64,000 nt of DNA from G965215225 sp965215225 (GTDB lineage Bacteria > Pseudomonadota > Gammaproteobacteria > CBDBNL01 > JAAOII01). Below are positions 1 to 9,236 of this stretch, piece by piece; the first letter of the stretch is position 1, and every line of letters starts with the position of its first letter. The stretch is from contig OZ244039.1 in assembly GCA_965215225.1 (NCBI GenBank), positions 1,612,001-1,676,000 of the forward strand, given 5' to 3'. Below the pieces are notes generated by a model. That model was not told the origin of the DNA and did not search any database. It saw nothing but the letters and a program-made list of their open reading frames with translations. Both the position numbers and the translations under genes were made by a program.

Positions 1-2
1 AT

Positions 3-86
3 TATACCCATCTTTCAGAGAAAGAACGAGCGATAATAGAGAAAGTGAGAAAAGGCGAAGGCAAAACTCAGCCCCTAAAAAACTAA
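3..86 (+). pseudogene. IS30-family transposase, N-terminal scrap
   Basis: Read from base 3 the sequence gives YTHLSEKERAIIEKVRKGEG and then stops at TAA 84-86. This is the opening helix-turn-helix segment of IS30-family transposases (Y.HL...ER..I). The same peptide start occurs in the IS30 remnants near 47.8, 49.1 and 50.1 kb of this window. Only the first ~27 codons remain visible and the 5' end is outside the window. Confidence 0.6.
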
Positions 87-260
87 GACAGCCATTGATA
101 ATAGTTAATAAGGGGAAAGAATATATCCTTAATATAAGCCTGAACAAGAATGAGAAATAGTCTATTAATCTATGCATCTAATCTCTTATATTTAAATGAA
201 CCTTTGATTATTCTAGCTAATAGAAGCCTGAGGTTGAAATTGAGAGGGTAATCAAAATAA

Positions 261-460
261 GCAAGGAAGCAGCTTAGCTAAACGGGTCTAGTTGGAGTGG
301 GTCTTATCCTAACCGTTTTAGCTGAAGCTAGGGAAGGAGATTAGCCAAACGGGGCTAGTTGGAGTGCCTCTGTCCTAGCCGTCTCGGTTGAAGTTAGGGA
401 AGCAGATTGTTTAAACAGGTCTTAGTTGGAGTGCCTCTGTCCTAGCTGTTTGGGTTGAAG
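261..460. repeat. Degenerate tandem copies of the GLP1 gene 3' end
   Basis: Three imperfect units of about 66 bp, with the block ggaagcag/ggaaggag at about 265, 333 and 398, run into the true end of GLP1 (block at about 464). Each carries the reverse complement of the last ~30 nt of the gene (the part coding LNQTRLDQLLP) plus ~35 nt of downstream sequence. The array therefore arose by duplication across the gene terminus. Bases 87-260 hold nothing else that I recognise. Confidence 0.6.
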
Positions 461-2641
461 CTAGGGAAGCAGCTGGTCTAAACGAGTCTGGTTTAGTTGG
501 GGTTTGGCGGGCGTCCCCTCCAAAGACCACCAGCTACGCCATTCGTCAGGTTCTAGCGGAATGCAGTTATTGGCGGGATATTCATCCGACTCACCAAAAT
601 CCCAGATAAGATTGGCATCGATTTTTTCATCTGCTTCAATGCTCCCACTATTATCCCTATCACACCAAACAGCCAATGGCTCGTCCTCATTACCAAATAT
701 ATTCATATCCTCGTCCCAATTTTCATAAATCCCCTCATAGTCAGTTGGCTCGCGAAGCTCATTGCTGGTCTTGGCTTCACCATGATTGCCACTACCTCTA
801 CCACTAGTATCACTGTCCCAATAGGAAGCGTTTCCAGTCCCGCTTCCACCCCCACCCAACATAGAAATCCTACTGCCTGAGACTACATAAGAATAAGCAA
901 CCTTGCCATGGTTAATATTTCCTACCAGACCGCCTACAACACTACTACCACTCACTTCACCGACTACAGCCGAAGAAGAAACAATATAAGCCGTTGTGCC
1001 TTCCCCCACCAGACCGCCTACACCACCACTACCACTCACTTCACCTGCCACGACCGAAGAAGAATGAATCCGAACCGATCGACCACTCCCCACCAGACCA
1101 CCTACACTAGCACTCCCACTCACTTGACCCACCACAATCGAAGAAGAAAAAATCTGAGCCGATACACCATTCCCCACCAGACCACCTACATTATCACGAG
1201 TCCTGTGCACTTCACCCACCACAACCGAAGAATAAAAAATCTGAGCCGATGGGCCAAACCCCACCAGACTGCCTACGTTATCCCTCCCTATCACTGTTTC
1301 GGCACGAAGCCTAAGATTACGAATTTCTGAATCCGCGGTTATATGGCCAAACAAACCCACACAATCCATACCTGAACGACTAATGCTTAAATTGCTAATC
1401 GTTCGACCATTGCCTTCAAAGGTCCCATTAAAAGCATCTCCTTGACATCCATTGGTACCACTATCTGTATCATGACCCAAGGGTTGCCAGCCTTTGCCTC
1501 CCTCATTATCCACATAGTCAGCAAGACTGATATCCGCAACCAGCTCATAGCCATTACATTGAGTAATGCCGCCGTCACCACCACAGCCAGTGGTGTCAAT
1601 CGCCCCATTCGCCGATGACCTACGCCCACTGCCATCCAGAGCATACCTCACTTCATTCAAATGCGCCGCTGTGGCTATCTCTATCAACCCATCGCCATCA
1701 TCATCTATGTCCGTTCCATCCTCTGAACTATCACCATCGCAATCGGCTAGTTTAGCACATCCCCTTGCCTCAATACCGTCTCCCACCCCATCATTATCGC
1801 AATCAGTATTTTGAACACACCCAGCCTCTTCATCACCATCTCTTGCCCCATCATCATCGCAATCGGCTTTTATTACACAAGCTGCCGCTACTTCATCCAT
1901 ATCTGTGACACTATCCCCATCGCAATCGGCTAACAGCGAGCAACTCACTCCGCCTAAACCATTCTGTTGCTCTTTCACATCAGTATCATCCAATCCATCA
2001 TTATCGTCATCCTCATCTACACTATCCGCTCGCCCATCCCCATCCGTATTCAGCCCCGAGCGAATACCGGCCCCGGCGTGATCATCACGATTCTCTTGCC
2101 AAACAAAAACTATATTCACCTCCTGCTCCCTGCTATCGCTAAGAATCCCGACAATCTGAAACTTCCAATCTCGATCAGCTAGCCCAGTAAAATCATAGCT
2201 GTCATCAGCAAATTCGTCTATGTTGATAGTTCTCTCCTCAGACTCACTTCCACTGGTTGCTGTGATCTTTAAAGAAGTGAAATCGCCAAAGTCCGATTGG
2301 CTGCCTATTTGAAACCCACCCCTGATGGGAGCAAAAGTGAGACTCGCGTTAAAAACTCCCAGAATCGTCTTGCCGTTTCCTTGACCATTGCCTCCCGGAT
2401 CACCGTCCATCGAACCATTGTTTGCTGAACCACTCGAACTGCCGCCTGAACCCCCGCCACCAGCACAAGCAACAAGAGCAATCGATAAGAAACCAGCTGC
2501 AACTAAGAGGAAGAGAAGCCGTCCCAGCTTATTAAGCAAAAGCTGAGAAGCAGACACAAAGGAGGGCATAATAAAGAGATGACCTAAGCGGCCTAATAAG
2601 CCGGCCGATAGAAGCCTAAATATATTTATTGGAGTATTCAT
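461..2641 (-). CDS. GLP1: surface lipoprotein with Ca-binding TSP3-like and GLUG repeats
   Basis: Predicted lipoprotein. The start at 2641 (MNTPINIF) was chosen because a TATAAT box lies at 2678-2683, so the upstream in-frame ATG at 2758 would precede the promoter. A long leader ends in the lipobox LVAC (Cys ~59), followed by a Gly/Ser linker. Residues ~200-325 are Asp-rich thrombospondin-3/EF-like repeats (DGDGRADSVDEDDDNDGL) expected to bind calcium. Residues ~400-610 hold about five 22-25-residue GLUG units (VGGLVG). The C-terminus has the family block WCD...IWDFG...EYPA and ends PQLNQTRLDQLLP. Its paralogues in this window are GLP2-GLP5. Function is unknown; adhesion or surface display is only inference from the architecture. 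Confidence 0.75.
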   Translation of the reverse strand: MNTPINIFRLLSAGLLGRLGHLFIMPSFVSASQLLLNKLGRLLFLLVAAGFLSIALVACAGGGGSGGSSSGSANNGSMDGDPGGNGQGNGKTILGVFNASLTFAPIRGGFQIGSQSDFGDFTSLKITATSGSESEERTINIDEFADDSYDFTGLADRDWKFQIVGILSDSREQEVNIVFVWQENRDDHAGAGIRSGLNTDGDGRADSVDEDDDNDGLDDTDVKEQQNGLGGVSCSLLADCDGDSVTDMDEVAAACVIKADCDDDGARDGDEEAGCVQNTDCDNDGVGDGIEARGCAKLADCDGDSSEDGTDIDDDGDGLIEIATAAHLNEVRYALDGSGRRSSANGAIDTTGCGGDGGITQCNGYELVADISLADYVDNEGGKGWQPLGHDTDSGTNGCQGDAFNGTFEGNGRTISNLSISRSGMDCVGLFGHITADSEIRNLRLRAETVIGRDNVGSLVGFGPSAQIFYSSVVVGEVHRTRDNVGGLVGNGVSAQIFSSSIVVGQVSGSASVGGLVGSGRSVRIHSSSVVAGEVSGSGGVGGLVGEGTTAYIVSSSAVVGEVSGSSVVGGLVGNINHGKVAYSYVVSGSRISMLGGGGSGTGNASYWDSDTSGRGSGNHGEAKTSNELREPTDYEGIYENWDEDMNIFGNEDEPLAVWCDRDNSGSIEADEKIDANLIWDFGESDEYPANNCIPLEPDEWRSWWSLEGTPAKPQLNQTRLDQLLP

Positions 2642-2677
2642 AGTAATAATGTCCTGTCTATTTAATAACATTAGCAG

Positions 2678-2683
2678 ATTATA
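2678..2683 (-). promoter_or_regulatory. -10 box of GLP1
   Basis: On the minus strand TATAAT is preceded by TGTG, giving an extended -10 look, about 37 nt upstream of the chosen GLP1 start. The same TGTGTATAAT arrangement lies in front of GLP5 (40286-40291), so the two paralogues share leader and promoter. No convincing -35 box is visible. Confidence 0.5.
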
Positions 2684-3169
2684 CACAGAAACATACGAAA
2701 AAGGGTAAAAAATTGGATTCAAAGAGAAAAAATTGAATTTAAAGTAAAAAAAATGCACTTAAGTGAAGAAATTTAGGGGAATTATATGCAATCTTCTACA
2801 AATTCATAAGCTCCCTTAATTAATCAAAGCTTTCTATAAGCTTTTTTCATCAAATTTCATCAAAAGAGAAATCATTAGGAGTTGGAAGAATTCGGCTCAA
2901 TCTAGATTGGCAGATAGCTATCAGAACATAAAGAAAAACGGCTCAAATAAACTCCATTCAACTAGAAAACAGGAAGGAAGGCAACAAAAGAGGACGAAGA
3001 CAAGATGCGCCTTGAGTATCCTTAATAGCCAATAGCCTTTAATCAATTCAATCCACCGCTCAATTTCAATCTTATTCCAACGCCTTTATTAGTTAGAATA
3101 AACTAATTAATCAAAGGTTTCTTAAATAACTAGACTCTAATAAGAGGCAGTGATAAAGATAATTCCCAT
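2684..3169. other. Intergenic region, GLP1/gltX divergent
   Basis: AT-rich, with no credible gene. Around 3088 it carries the motif TTAGTTAGAATAA followed by TCAAAGGTTTC. Related copies lie near 40612 and 52512 (and, inverted, near 50530), so this is a dispersed short repeat of unknown role. The gltX leader and promoter must lie in the last ~100 bases but no clear boxes were found. Confidence 0.4.
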
Positions 3170-4561
3170 ATGAAAGTAATTACTCGTTTTGCTCCAAGTC
3201 CAACTGGCTATTTGCATCTGGGCAGTGCTCGCACTGCGCTCTTTTGCTATCTGTTTAGTCGCCATCACAGCGGCAAGTTCTTGCTTCGCTTTGAAGATAC
3301 GGATAAGCAGAGGTCGCAACCGGCCTATGTTGATGCTATTTTGGCGGCTATGGAGTGGTTAGGGATTCATTGGGATCAAGAGCCCAGCTATCAGAGCCAA
3401 AGATTTTCACTTTATGATGAAGCCATTCAGCGTTTGCTGGCGGAAGGGAATGCCTATAGATGCTTGCGCACTCCAGCCCAGTTAGCCAAGCTGCGCAAAC
3501 GGCAGAAGGCTCAGGGTAAGAAACCAAAATACGATGGCTATTACCGAGACAAGGATATAGGACCAGATGCAAAGGATTTTGTTGTTCGCTTCAAAAATCC
3601 TTTGAAGGGGAAGGCTCAGTTCAAGGATCTAATAAGAGGAAACATAGAAATAGAAAACGAGGAGCTAGATGATCTAGTCATTGCGCGCGCCGATGGCAGC
3701 CCGACCTATAATCTTTGCGCGGTGGTGGATGATATAGCCATGGGAATTACTCATATATTGCGTGGCGATGATCATCTGGTCAATAGCCTCCGGCAGATCA
3801 ATATCTATCAGGCTCTTAAAGCCGAGCCACCCAAATTTGCTCATCTGCCTATGATATTAAATAAAGACAATCAGCGCCTCTCTAAGAGAGACAGGGCTCA
3901 AGACATTCGCTCCTATGAGCAACAAGGGATCCTACCTGAGGCGCTAAGCAGCTATATTGCTCGGCTTGGTTGGTCTTATGGAGACAAGGAGCTATTCACC
4001 CGAGCCGAACTGATTGAGCTATTTGATATCAACAGAATCCAGACCTCGCCCGCTCATTTTGCCGAAGACAAATTGCTATGGGTTAATCAGCAATTCATTC
4101 ACAATATGCCGCTTGAAGAGCTGACTCCATATATCTTAGCTATCCTAAAACAAAAAGCTATCAAGCCATCGCCTCAGCTTCCTCTTGAGGCGATTGTGGC
4201 GCTTCATCGTCCAAGAGCAAATAGCCTATTAGAACTTGCCGATGATATTGTCCTTTATTATGTCGCCCCCAGCAGCTATGAAGCCGCCCAAGATAGCAAG
4301 CATATAACAGCCGCAACCGCCTCTCATCTCCTCTCCCTTCAAGAGCAACTCAACAGCTGCCAGCCCTGGTCAGCAGAAACCATAAAGGAGGCGCTGAACA
4401 ACACAGCTTCTTCTCACCAGCTTCGCTTTCCTCAACTGGCTATGCCCTTAAGGTTGGCTCTATGTGGCAAAGCCTCCTCCCCCGCCATTCACCAGGTAGC
4501 AGCCCTATTAGGAGCTGAAGAAACCAAATCGCGGTTAAAATCTTTCATCCTGTCCCTATAA
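3170..4561 (+). CDS. gltX: Glutamate--tRNA ligase
   Basis: Class I aminoacyl-tRNA synthetase charging tRNA-Glu, cytoplasmic. The N-terminus reads RFAPSPTGYLHLGSARTAL, with the HIGH-type signature HLGS at residues 16-19. The KMSKS-type loop is QRLSKRD near residue 237. At 463 residues it has the family's usual length. The Cys cluster that binds zinc in the E. coli enzyme is not visible around residues 95-130. First gene of a tight operon gltX-maf-dacB-pcnB-folK-bamE, with maf starting 8 nt later. The tRNA-Glu(UUC) gene is in this window at 25216-25288. Confidence 0.96.
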   Translation: MKVITRFAPSPTGYLHLGSARTALFCYLFSRHHSGKFLLRFEDTDKQRSQPAYVDAILAAMEWLGIHWDQEPSYQSQRFSLYDEAIQRLLAEGNAYRCLRTPAQLAKLRKRQKAQGKKPKYDGYYRDKDIGPDAKDFVVRFKNPLKGKAQFKDLIRGNIEIENEELDDLVIARADGSPTYNLCAVVDDIAMGITHILRGDDHLVNSLRQINIYQALKAEPPKFAHLPMILNKDNQRLSKRDRAQDIRSYEQQGILPEALSSYIARLGWSYGDKELFTRAELIELFDINRIQTSPAHFAEDKLLWVNQQFIHNMPLEELTPYILAILKQKAIKPSPQLPLEAIVALHRPRANSLLELADDIVLYYVAPSSYEAAQDSKHITAATASHLLSLQEQLNSCQPWSAETIKEALNNTASSHQLRFPQLAMPLRLALCGKASSPAIHQVAALLGAEETKSRLKSFILSL

Positions 4562-4569
4562 CTATACTT

Positions 4570-5148
4570 ATGAAGAAATTAATCTTAGCATCAGCCTCTC
4601 CCTATCGCGCCGCTATGTTGCGTGAGCTGGGTTATGACTTCAAAGTTCATTGCGTAGATATTGAAGAGATCTGGCATCGCAATCTCTCCGTGAAACAAGG
4701 GGTGGAGGACATAGCAAAACAAAAGGCAGATGCAGCCTATAATCTATTCCCCAATTATCCAATTCTAACTGCTGACACTGTGGTAGTAAGTGAGACGAAT
4801 CTTGTTTTGTTCAAACCGCGTTCGCTCCATGAGGCGGTTACTTTTATGAAGCAACGAAGCGACTCATCCGAGAGCGTCATCACAGGGTTTTGTTTTAAAT
4901 ACAGAAATAAAACCTATCTTGACAGTGATACTTCTATTATTAGCTACAAGAAGATCCCTATTAAGGTGCAAGAAGATATTCTTGCAAATGACAACTGGCA
5001 AGATGTGTGTGGTGGATTAAAGATTGAAGGGCGCATAGCCCCCTATATAAAGAAGATAAAGGGGAGTCGCAATAACATTAGAGGACTACCAACTGAAAAA
5101 CTGATTCCTTTGCTAGACAAATTCCAGATTATGAGAAGAGACCTATGA
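4570..5148 (+). CDS. maf: Maf-family nucleotide pyrophosphatase
   Basis: Maf/HAM1-fold nucleoside triphosphate pyrophosphatase that hydrolyses non-canonical or modified NTPs. The N-terminal signature LILASASPYRAAMLRELGY matches the family LILAS(A/S)SP.R..LL. TADTVVV carries the catalytic Asp, and CGGLKIEG near residue 145 occupies the place of the conserved G-(G/A)-y-.I.G segment. The length of 192 residues is normal. The sequence is rather divergent and I cannot choose between the MafA and YceF subfamilies. It lies 8 nt after gltX and 7 nt before dacB. Confidence 0.85.
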   Translation: MKKLILASASPYRAAMLRELGYDFKVHCVDIEEIWHRNLSVKQGVEDIAKQKADAAYNLFPNYPILTADTVVVSETNLVLFKPRSLHEAVTFMKQRSDSSESVITGFCFKYRNKTYLDSDTSIISYKKIPIKVQEDILANDNWQDVCGGLKIEGRIAPYIKKIKGSRNNIRGLPTEKLIPLLDKFQIMRRDL

Positions 5149-5155
5149 AAGCAGA

Positions 5156-6352
5156 GTGGTAAATTCTAAGAGTTTCGTTCCAACCAAAAAGCTCTTTCAT
5201 CTCCTATGGTTAAGTCAAGTATTTGTTCCCTTAATAGGTCAGGCGCTTTCTCCCCAACAGGCTCTCAATCAAATAGAGCAGCTGAGTCCCCAGGCCGGCG
5301 TCCTGCTTGGTGAGGGTGAAAAGACCCTACTTAGTCAGAATGAAGAGAAGCTCTATGTTAGCGCCTCCACTATTAAAGTGCCTTTGGTTATTAGCGCCTT
5401 TAACCTGCTTGGCGATGACTTTCGCTTCACTACTTCCTTCTACACAAACAAAAAGAATGACCTTCTAATACGCGGGGGCGGAGATCCTCTTCTTATCAGT
5501 GAGGAGATTGCCCTGATTGCGACTGCACTGAAAGAAAGAGGCTGGTCTCGGTTCAATCGGCTTCATTTAGACGATAGCCTTTATCAGCATCTAAGCCTAG
5601 CAGCCATTGGCGACTCAACCAATCCCTATGATGCGCCACTAGCTTCCTTAGGGGTAAACTTCAATACTATGAATTTAATCCGCCAGACGGATGGCAAGAT
5701 AGTCTCTGCCGAACCGCAAACTCCTACATTGCCTCTTGCCCAGCTAATGAAAGATAAGATCCCTTGCTGCAACCAAGCGACGCGAATCAGCTTAAAAGGG
5801 GAGGATACCCGCGCCTATACTGCCCAATTGGTTGAAGCCATTTTTAGCCAAAATGGTATCTCCTTGCTACCGGGATATAGGCTAACTCAATGGAATAAAG
5901 AATGGTCTCTTATCTATAACCATAGAAACAGCCGCAGTCTAGCCGACATCAGTCAGGCGCTGCTCCTTTATTCAAATAACCTGATAGCCAATAGTCTATT
6001 GCTTCAATTCATGCCAGACTCGGCTAATATTCTTGCCGCCTCTCTCGTTGTCTGGCAAGAGGATCTGAATCATATGGCTATTGAAAACTTCCAGCTGGTT
6101 GAAGGCTCTGGCCTTGATAGAAGGAATCAATTCACTCCTTCAAGTATGTTTAGGCTGCTGACTAAATTTACTCCTTATATATATCTGCTGCCCTCAGACC
6201 AACAGGGCACATACTACAAAACCGGCAGCCTTAAGGGAATCTCCAATTCGGTAGGCTATATTCAGAAAGATGGTCGGCTGCGTCCTTTTGTTATATTTAA
6301 TGATCAGGGTTCCTATAAACCTATCCTAGCCATTTTGAAACAGGTAGACTAA
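5156..6352 (+). CDS. dacB: D-alanyl-D-alanine carboxypeptidase/endopeptidase (PBP4, family S13)
   Basis: Periplasmic penicillin-binding protein trimming peptidoglycan peptides. A signal peptide covers roughly residues 11-31 (KKLFHLLWLSQVFVPLIGQA). The three active-site motifs are present: SxxK as STIK at 71-74, SxN as SNN (YSNNLIANSLL) and KTG in YYKTGSLKGISNSVGY. It starts at GTG 5156, because the ATG at 5145 is followed by an immediate stop. At 398 residues it is shorter than E. coli DacB (~477), so the inserted accessory domains are probably reduced. Confidence 0.9.
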   Translation: MVNSKSFVPTKKLFHLLWLSQVFVPLIGQALSPQQALNQIEQLSPQAGVLLGEGEKTLLSQNEEKLYVSASTIKVPLVISAFNLLGDDFRFTTSFYTNKKNDLLIRGGGDPLLISEEIALIATALKERGWSRFNRLHLDDSLYQHLSLAAIGDSTNPYDAPLASLGVNFNTMNLIRQTDGKIVSAEPQTPTLPLAQLMKDKIPCCNQATRISLKGEDTRAYTAQLVEAIFSQNGISLLPGYRLTQWNKEWSLIYNHRNSRSLADISQALLLYSNNLIANSLLLQFMPDSANILAASLVVWQEDLNHMAIENFQLVEGSGLDRRNQFTPSSMFRLLTKFTPYIYLLPSDQQGTYYKTGSLKGISNSVGYIQKDGRLRPFVIFNDQGSYKPILAILKQVD

Positions 6353-6357
6353 TCAAT

Positions 6358-7662
6358 ATGAATGAATTAAAAGTGATTCAATACAATCGCCATCGTATCG
6401 CCCCGTCTCAAATCGCTCCCAGCACCCTATGGGTAGTTAGCACACTAAAAAGTAGAGGGTATGCAACCTATGTGGTAGGAGGTTGTATTCGCGACCTACT
6501 ATTGAAACAAAAACCAAAAGACTTTGATGTAGTGACCAGCGCCCGCCCACAGGAGATAAAAGAGTTGTTCCGTAATGCCATCATCATCGGACGGCGATTT
6601 CAACTAGTGCATATATTAAGTGGTAAGGATGTCATTGAAGTTTCCACCTTTCGCTCTAAACCCCCATCCCAATTAAAGAAGTTCCTCTCCCTGTGGTCGC
6701 GCAAGAGAAGAATAGATGAGAACACCTTTGGCACTATTGATGAAGACGCCCTGAGACGAGACCTTACCATTAATGCGCTCTACTATAATCCCCAGGAAAG
6801 AGAACTGCTTGATTATGTCGGCGGCTATGAGGATATCAAAACTAGAAGAATCAATGTAATTGGAGTGGCGGAAGAAAGATTTGCTGAAGACCCGATGAGA
6901 ATGATTCGCGTCATCCGCTTTATGGCTAAATTAAACCTAAGCATAGATTCTAATTTGGCGAAAACCATCTCCAAGCGCTTTCGCCTCATCCTCCGCCTAC
7001 CCTCGTCCCGACTAAGAGATGAGATATATAAGCTATTTCTTACCGGGCACGGTTGGAAGAGCTTTTGTCTCTTAAACGAAGCCAAACTATTCCACTTCTT
7101 GTTCCCAACCACAGTCAGATTTCTCCAACAAGCAACTTCACCGAACAAAGAGATGTGCGAGAAGATGATTAAGAATGCTCTTATGGAAGTAGATAGCCGC
7201 TACAAAAAGCTTAAGCCATCAAGTAATCGCCAGGAAGAACAGAAGCTCTTGGGTCTCAGTTTTATCCTCTCGGTGTTTCTATGGTTTCCCTATCTGGCAA
7301 TATGCCATAGGCCTCTTAACCTCCATAAAGAAACAGAATATCGCAAACACAGAGCCGCTCTACAAACAATAATGAAGCGAAGAACTAATGCCATCAATCT
7401 TCCCAGATATCTTTATTATCGGGTTGAACGGATATGGCGACTACAGAATATGCTGTTAAACTACGAAAAGGTGAATATCAAAAAGCTAATGGAAGATAGA
7501 AATTTTGTCATTGCCTATGATTTTCTTAAAATCTATAGTAGTGTTGAGCCTAAGGTGGCAGAAGCAGCCAAATGGTGGGAAGAATATCAACTTGTCCATC
7601 CTCCGCCTATTCTTAGCCGCAAGAAACGGCGCCCTCGTAAGAAGGCGCGGAACACAAGATGA
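6358..7662 (+). CDS. pcnB: Poly(A) polymerase I
   Basis: Nucleotidyltransferase adding poly(A) tails to RNA 3' ends for degradation. The nucleotidyltransferase head contains VVGGCIRDLLL, KDFDVVTSA (catalytic DxD type) and RRDLTINALYYN. The C-terminus is a basic tail, RKKRRPRKKARNTR, which is typical of PcnB rather than of CCA-adding enzymes. Length is 434 residues. It begins 5 nt after dacB, and its TGA overlaps the folK ATG (ATGA), suggesting translational coupling; pcnB-folK adjacency is classical in gammaproteobacteria. Confidence 0.93.
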   Translation: MNELKVIQYNRHRIAPSQIAPSTLWVVSTLKSRGYATYVVGGCIRDLLLKQKPKDFDVVTSARPQEIKELFRNAIIIGRRFQLVHILSGKDVIEVSTFRSKPPSQLKKFLSLWSRKRRIDENTFGTIDEDALRRDLTINALYYNPQERELLDYVGGYEDIKTRRINVIGVAEERFAEDPMRMIRVIRFMAKLNLSIDSNLAKTISKRFRLILRLPSSRLRDEIYKLFLTGHGWKSFCLLNEAKLFHFLFPTTVRFLQQATSPNKEMCEKMIKNALMEVDSRYKKLKPSSNRQEEQKLLGLSFILSVFLWFPYLAICHRPLNLHKETEYRKHRAALQTIMKRRTNAINLPRYLYYRVERIWRLQNMLLNYEKVNIKKLMEDRNFVIAYDFLKIYSSVEPKVAEAAKWWEEYQLVHPPPILSRKKRRPRKKARNTR

Positions 7663-8153
7663 AGGATTGCTATCTTGGCTTGGGCAGCAATATGCAGTCC
7701 CCTTCACAACAAATAAGAAGAGCACTTGATTTGCTTCAACTGGCAACCAATGTGCAGAACTGCTCATCTCTATATAGGTCAAAAGCCATGGCACCGCCAG
7801 CAGAAGAGAGCCAGCCAGACTATATAAATGCAGTGGTTCAGCTTAAGACAGAGCTTAGTCCCCACAACCTACTAGCCCTTACCCAAAAGATTGAACGCCA
7901 GCTTGGCAGAAGCCGTCCCACTCGCCGTTGGCAACCGCGCATCATAGACATAGATGTGCTCTGGCTGGAGGATAGCACTATCAGCAGCCCTTCACTTACC
8001 TTGCCTCATCCTGGCCTGATGGAACGCACCTTTGTCTTAATTCCCTTAGCGGAGATAAGCCCTCAATTTATCTTGCCCAACCAAATTCCCATTAAGGACT
8101 ATCTAGCCCAATTAAAAGATGAGTGGAATGTTCGCCTTGCGCTTGTTGCTTAA
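7659..8153 (+). CDS. folK: 2-amino-4-hydroxy-6-hydroxymethyldihydropteridine diphosphokinase
   Basis: HPPK of folate biosynthesis, transferring pyrophosphate from ATP to the pterin. Signatures are YLGLGSNM at the N-terminus, the flexible loop RPTRRWQPRIIDIDVLWL around residues 87-104 containing the conserved R..PR.IDiD, and LPHPGLMERTFVLIPLAEI. The length of 164 residues is standard. It overlaps pcnB by 4 nt and bamE by 35 nt. Confidence 0.94.
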   Translation: MKDCYLGLGSNMQSPSQQIRRALDLLQLATNVQNCSSLYRSKAMAPPAEESQPDYINAVVQLKTELSPHNLLALTQKIERQLGRSRPTRRWQPRIIDIDVLWLEDSTISSPSLTLPHPGLMERTFVLIPLAEISPQFILPNQIPIKDYLAQLKDEWNVRLALVA

Positions 8154-8448
8154 ACTACTCGCCCCGGCTGTCTTGGCGTTGTGGTTGGTCTCATGCGCCT
8201 ATAGGATCGAAATAGTCCAGGGCTCAATCCTGACTGGCGAAGACATTGCTCGGCTAGAATTAGGGATGAACAAAGAACAGGTGGAATATATTTTGGGAAC
8301 CCCTAATATTATTGACAGCCTTAATCCCAACAGATGGGACTATATTTTTCGCACCAAAAAGGGACGCCAGACTAGCCTCAAAAAAGGCTATGTTATCTTT
8401 CTCAATGAGAGGCTAGCAGAAATACATATGGACGAGTTCCTTCCCTAA
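8119..8448 (+). CDS. bamE: Outer membrane assembly lipoprotein BamE (SmpA/OmlA)
   Basis: Small lipoprotein of the BAM complex that inserts beta-barrel proteins. The signal peptide FALRLLLKLLAPAVLALWL leads to the lipobox LVSC. The BamE domain then shows ARLELGMNKEQVEYILGTP and NRWDYIFRT. Mature length is about 84 residues. Starts at 8119 (MSGMFAL) or 8128 (MFAL) are both possible. It ends convergently with rnfH, with a 4-nt overlap of stops. The neighbourhood bamE/rnfH/ratA/smpB/ssrA is the gammaproteobacterial arrangement. Confidence 0.9.
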   Translation: MSGMFALRLLLKLLAPAVLALWLVSCAYRIEIVQGSILTGEDIARLELGMNKEQVEYILGTPNIIDSLNPNRWDYIFRTKKGRQTSLKKGYVIFLNERLAEIHMDEFLP

Positions 8449-8780
8449 TCAACCGACGGCTCGGTTTCTTTCTTCTTGGCTACTCGCTTAAATCTTGCCT
8501 GTTTGGGGTCAATGAGTAAAGGGCGGTATATCTCTATCCTATCCCCTTCGCGCAAATTATAATTGTCAATATCCTTAATTTCTTGACCGAAGATGCCTAC
8601 CCCATATTCAAGGTTAACAACCTCTGCTGGCACATTGTTAAAGAGAGAGAATATCTTGGATTGCTGAACTGCACTCCTTATTGATGTGCCTAGTTCAACG
8701 CGCAGCGCAACCAGCTGTTGTTCATAAGGGAATGCTAAAGCGACCTCTATGTTTATTATGTTTATCTTATCTTTCGCCAT
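8445..8780 (-). CDS. rnfH: RnfH family ubiquitin-fold protein
   Basis: Small beta-grasp protein of the RnfH/UPF0125 family; function is not firmly known. Recognisable features are INIEVALAFPYEQQLVALRVELGTSI, GVGIFGQEI (consensus VGIFGk) and the hallmark end LREGDRIEIYRPLLIDPK. Start ATG 8780 is favoured over GTG 8786 because AGGAG lies 6 nt upstream (8787-8791) of the ATG. It overlaps the ratA 3' end and is very likely co-transcribed with it. Confidence 0.88.
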   Translation of the reverse strand: MAKDKINIINIEVALAFPYEQQLVALRVELGTSIRSAVQQSKIFSLFNNVPAEVVNLEYGVGIFGQEIKDIDNYNLREGDRIEIYRPLLIDPKQARFKRVAKKKETEPSVD

Positions 8781-9198
8781 AGACACTCCTAGCCCTCAAC
8801 CGAATATGCTCAAACACCGATTGCCAAATATCATCAACCGATAATAATCTATGCAAGCCTCCTAGCATCTCATAGTCACAACGAAGCTGAATACTAGATC
8901 CCCGCTCCTCCTTGTTAAATAACCACTCCCCTCTTAGATAGCGAAAACCCTTTCCTTCAACTAGATTCATATTGATACACCTATGGGGGAAGTGTTGGTT
9001 CATAGTGACGAACGCAACTCTCAGTCCCCATTTGGTAAAAACCAAGCGAGCATAACATTGATCCTCCCCTTGATATTCCAATATTTGAGACTCCGAACAG
9101 GATGGAACAAAATCTACATAGGAATCAACATCCGCCACCAGAGCAAACATATCTTGGCAGCTATAGGGATAATGGGCAGTCTTAATAATCTCGGGCAC
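8767..9198 (-). CDS. ratA: RatA/Coq10-type START-domain protein
   Basis: START/polyketide-cyclase-like fold family that includes ribosome-associated RatA and ubiquinone-binding Coq10. Residues read VPEIIKTAHYPYSCQDMFALVADVDSYVDFVPSC, matching the family start (P.I..s..vpys.e.mf.LV.Dv..Y..FlPwC). GTG 9198 is chosen because homologues begin there and the longer frame from 9243 would run into smpB. That gives 143 residues, the usual size. It is divergent from smpB with only ~38 nt between them. Confidence 0.86.
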   Translation of the reverse strand: MPEIIKTAHYPYSCQDMFALVADVDSYVDFVPSCSESQILEYQGEDQCYARLVFTKWGLRVAFVTMNQHFPHRCINMNLVEGKGFRYLRGEWLFNKEERGSSIQLRCDYEMLGGLHRLLSVDDIWQSVFEHIRLRARSVYGER

Positions 9199-9236
9199 TA
9201 TGGCAAAATTATAAGTTAAACCATAAAATAACCAAT

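Noticed and set aside
908..1330. Plus-strand ORF of 140 codons opposite GLP1
   Set aside because: Antisense shadow of the GLUG repeats; the periodic HQTAY/HF.. peptide follows the repeat period, and similar shadows lie opposite GLP4 and GLP5.
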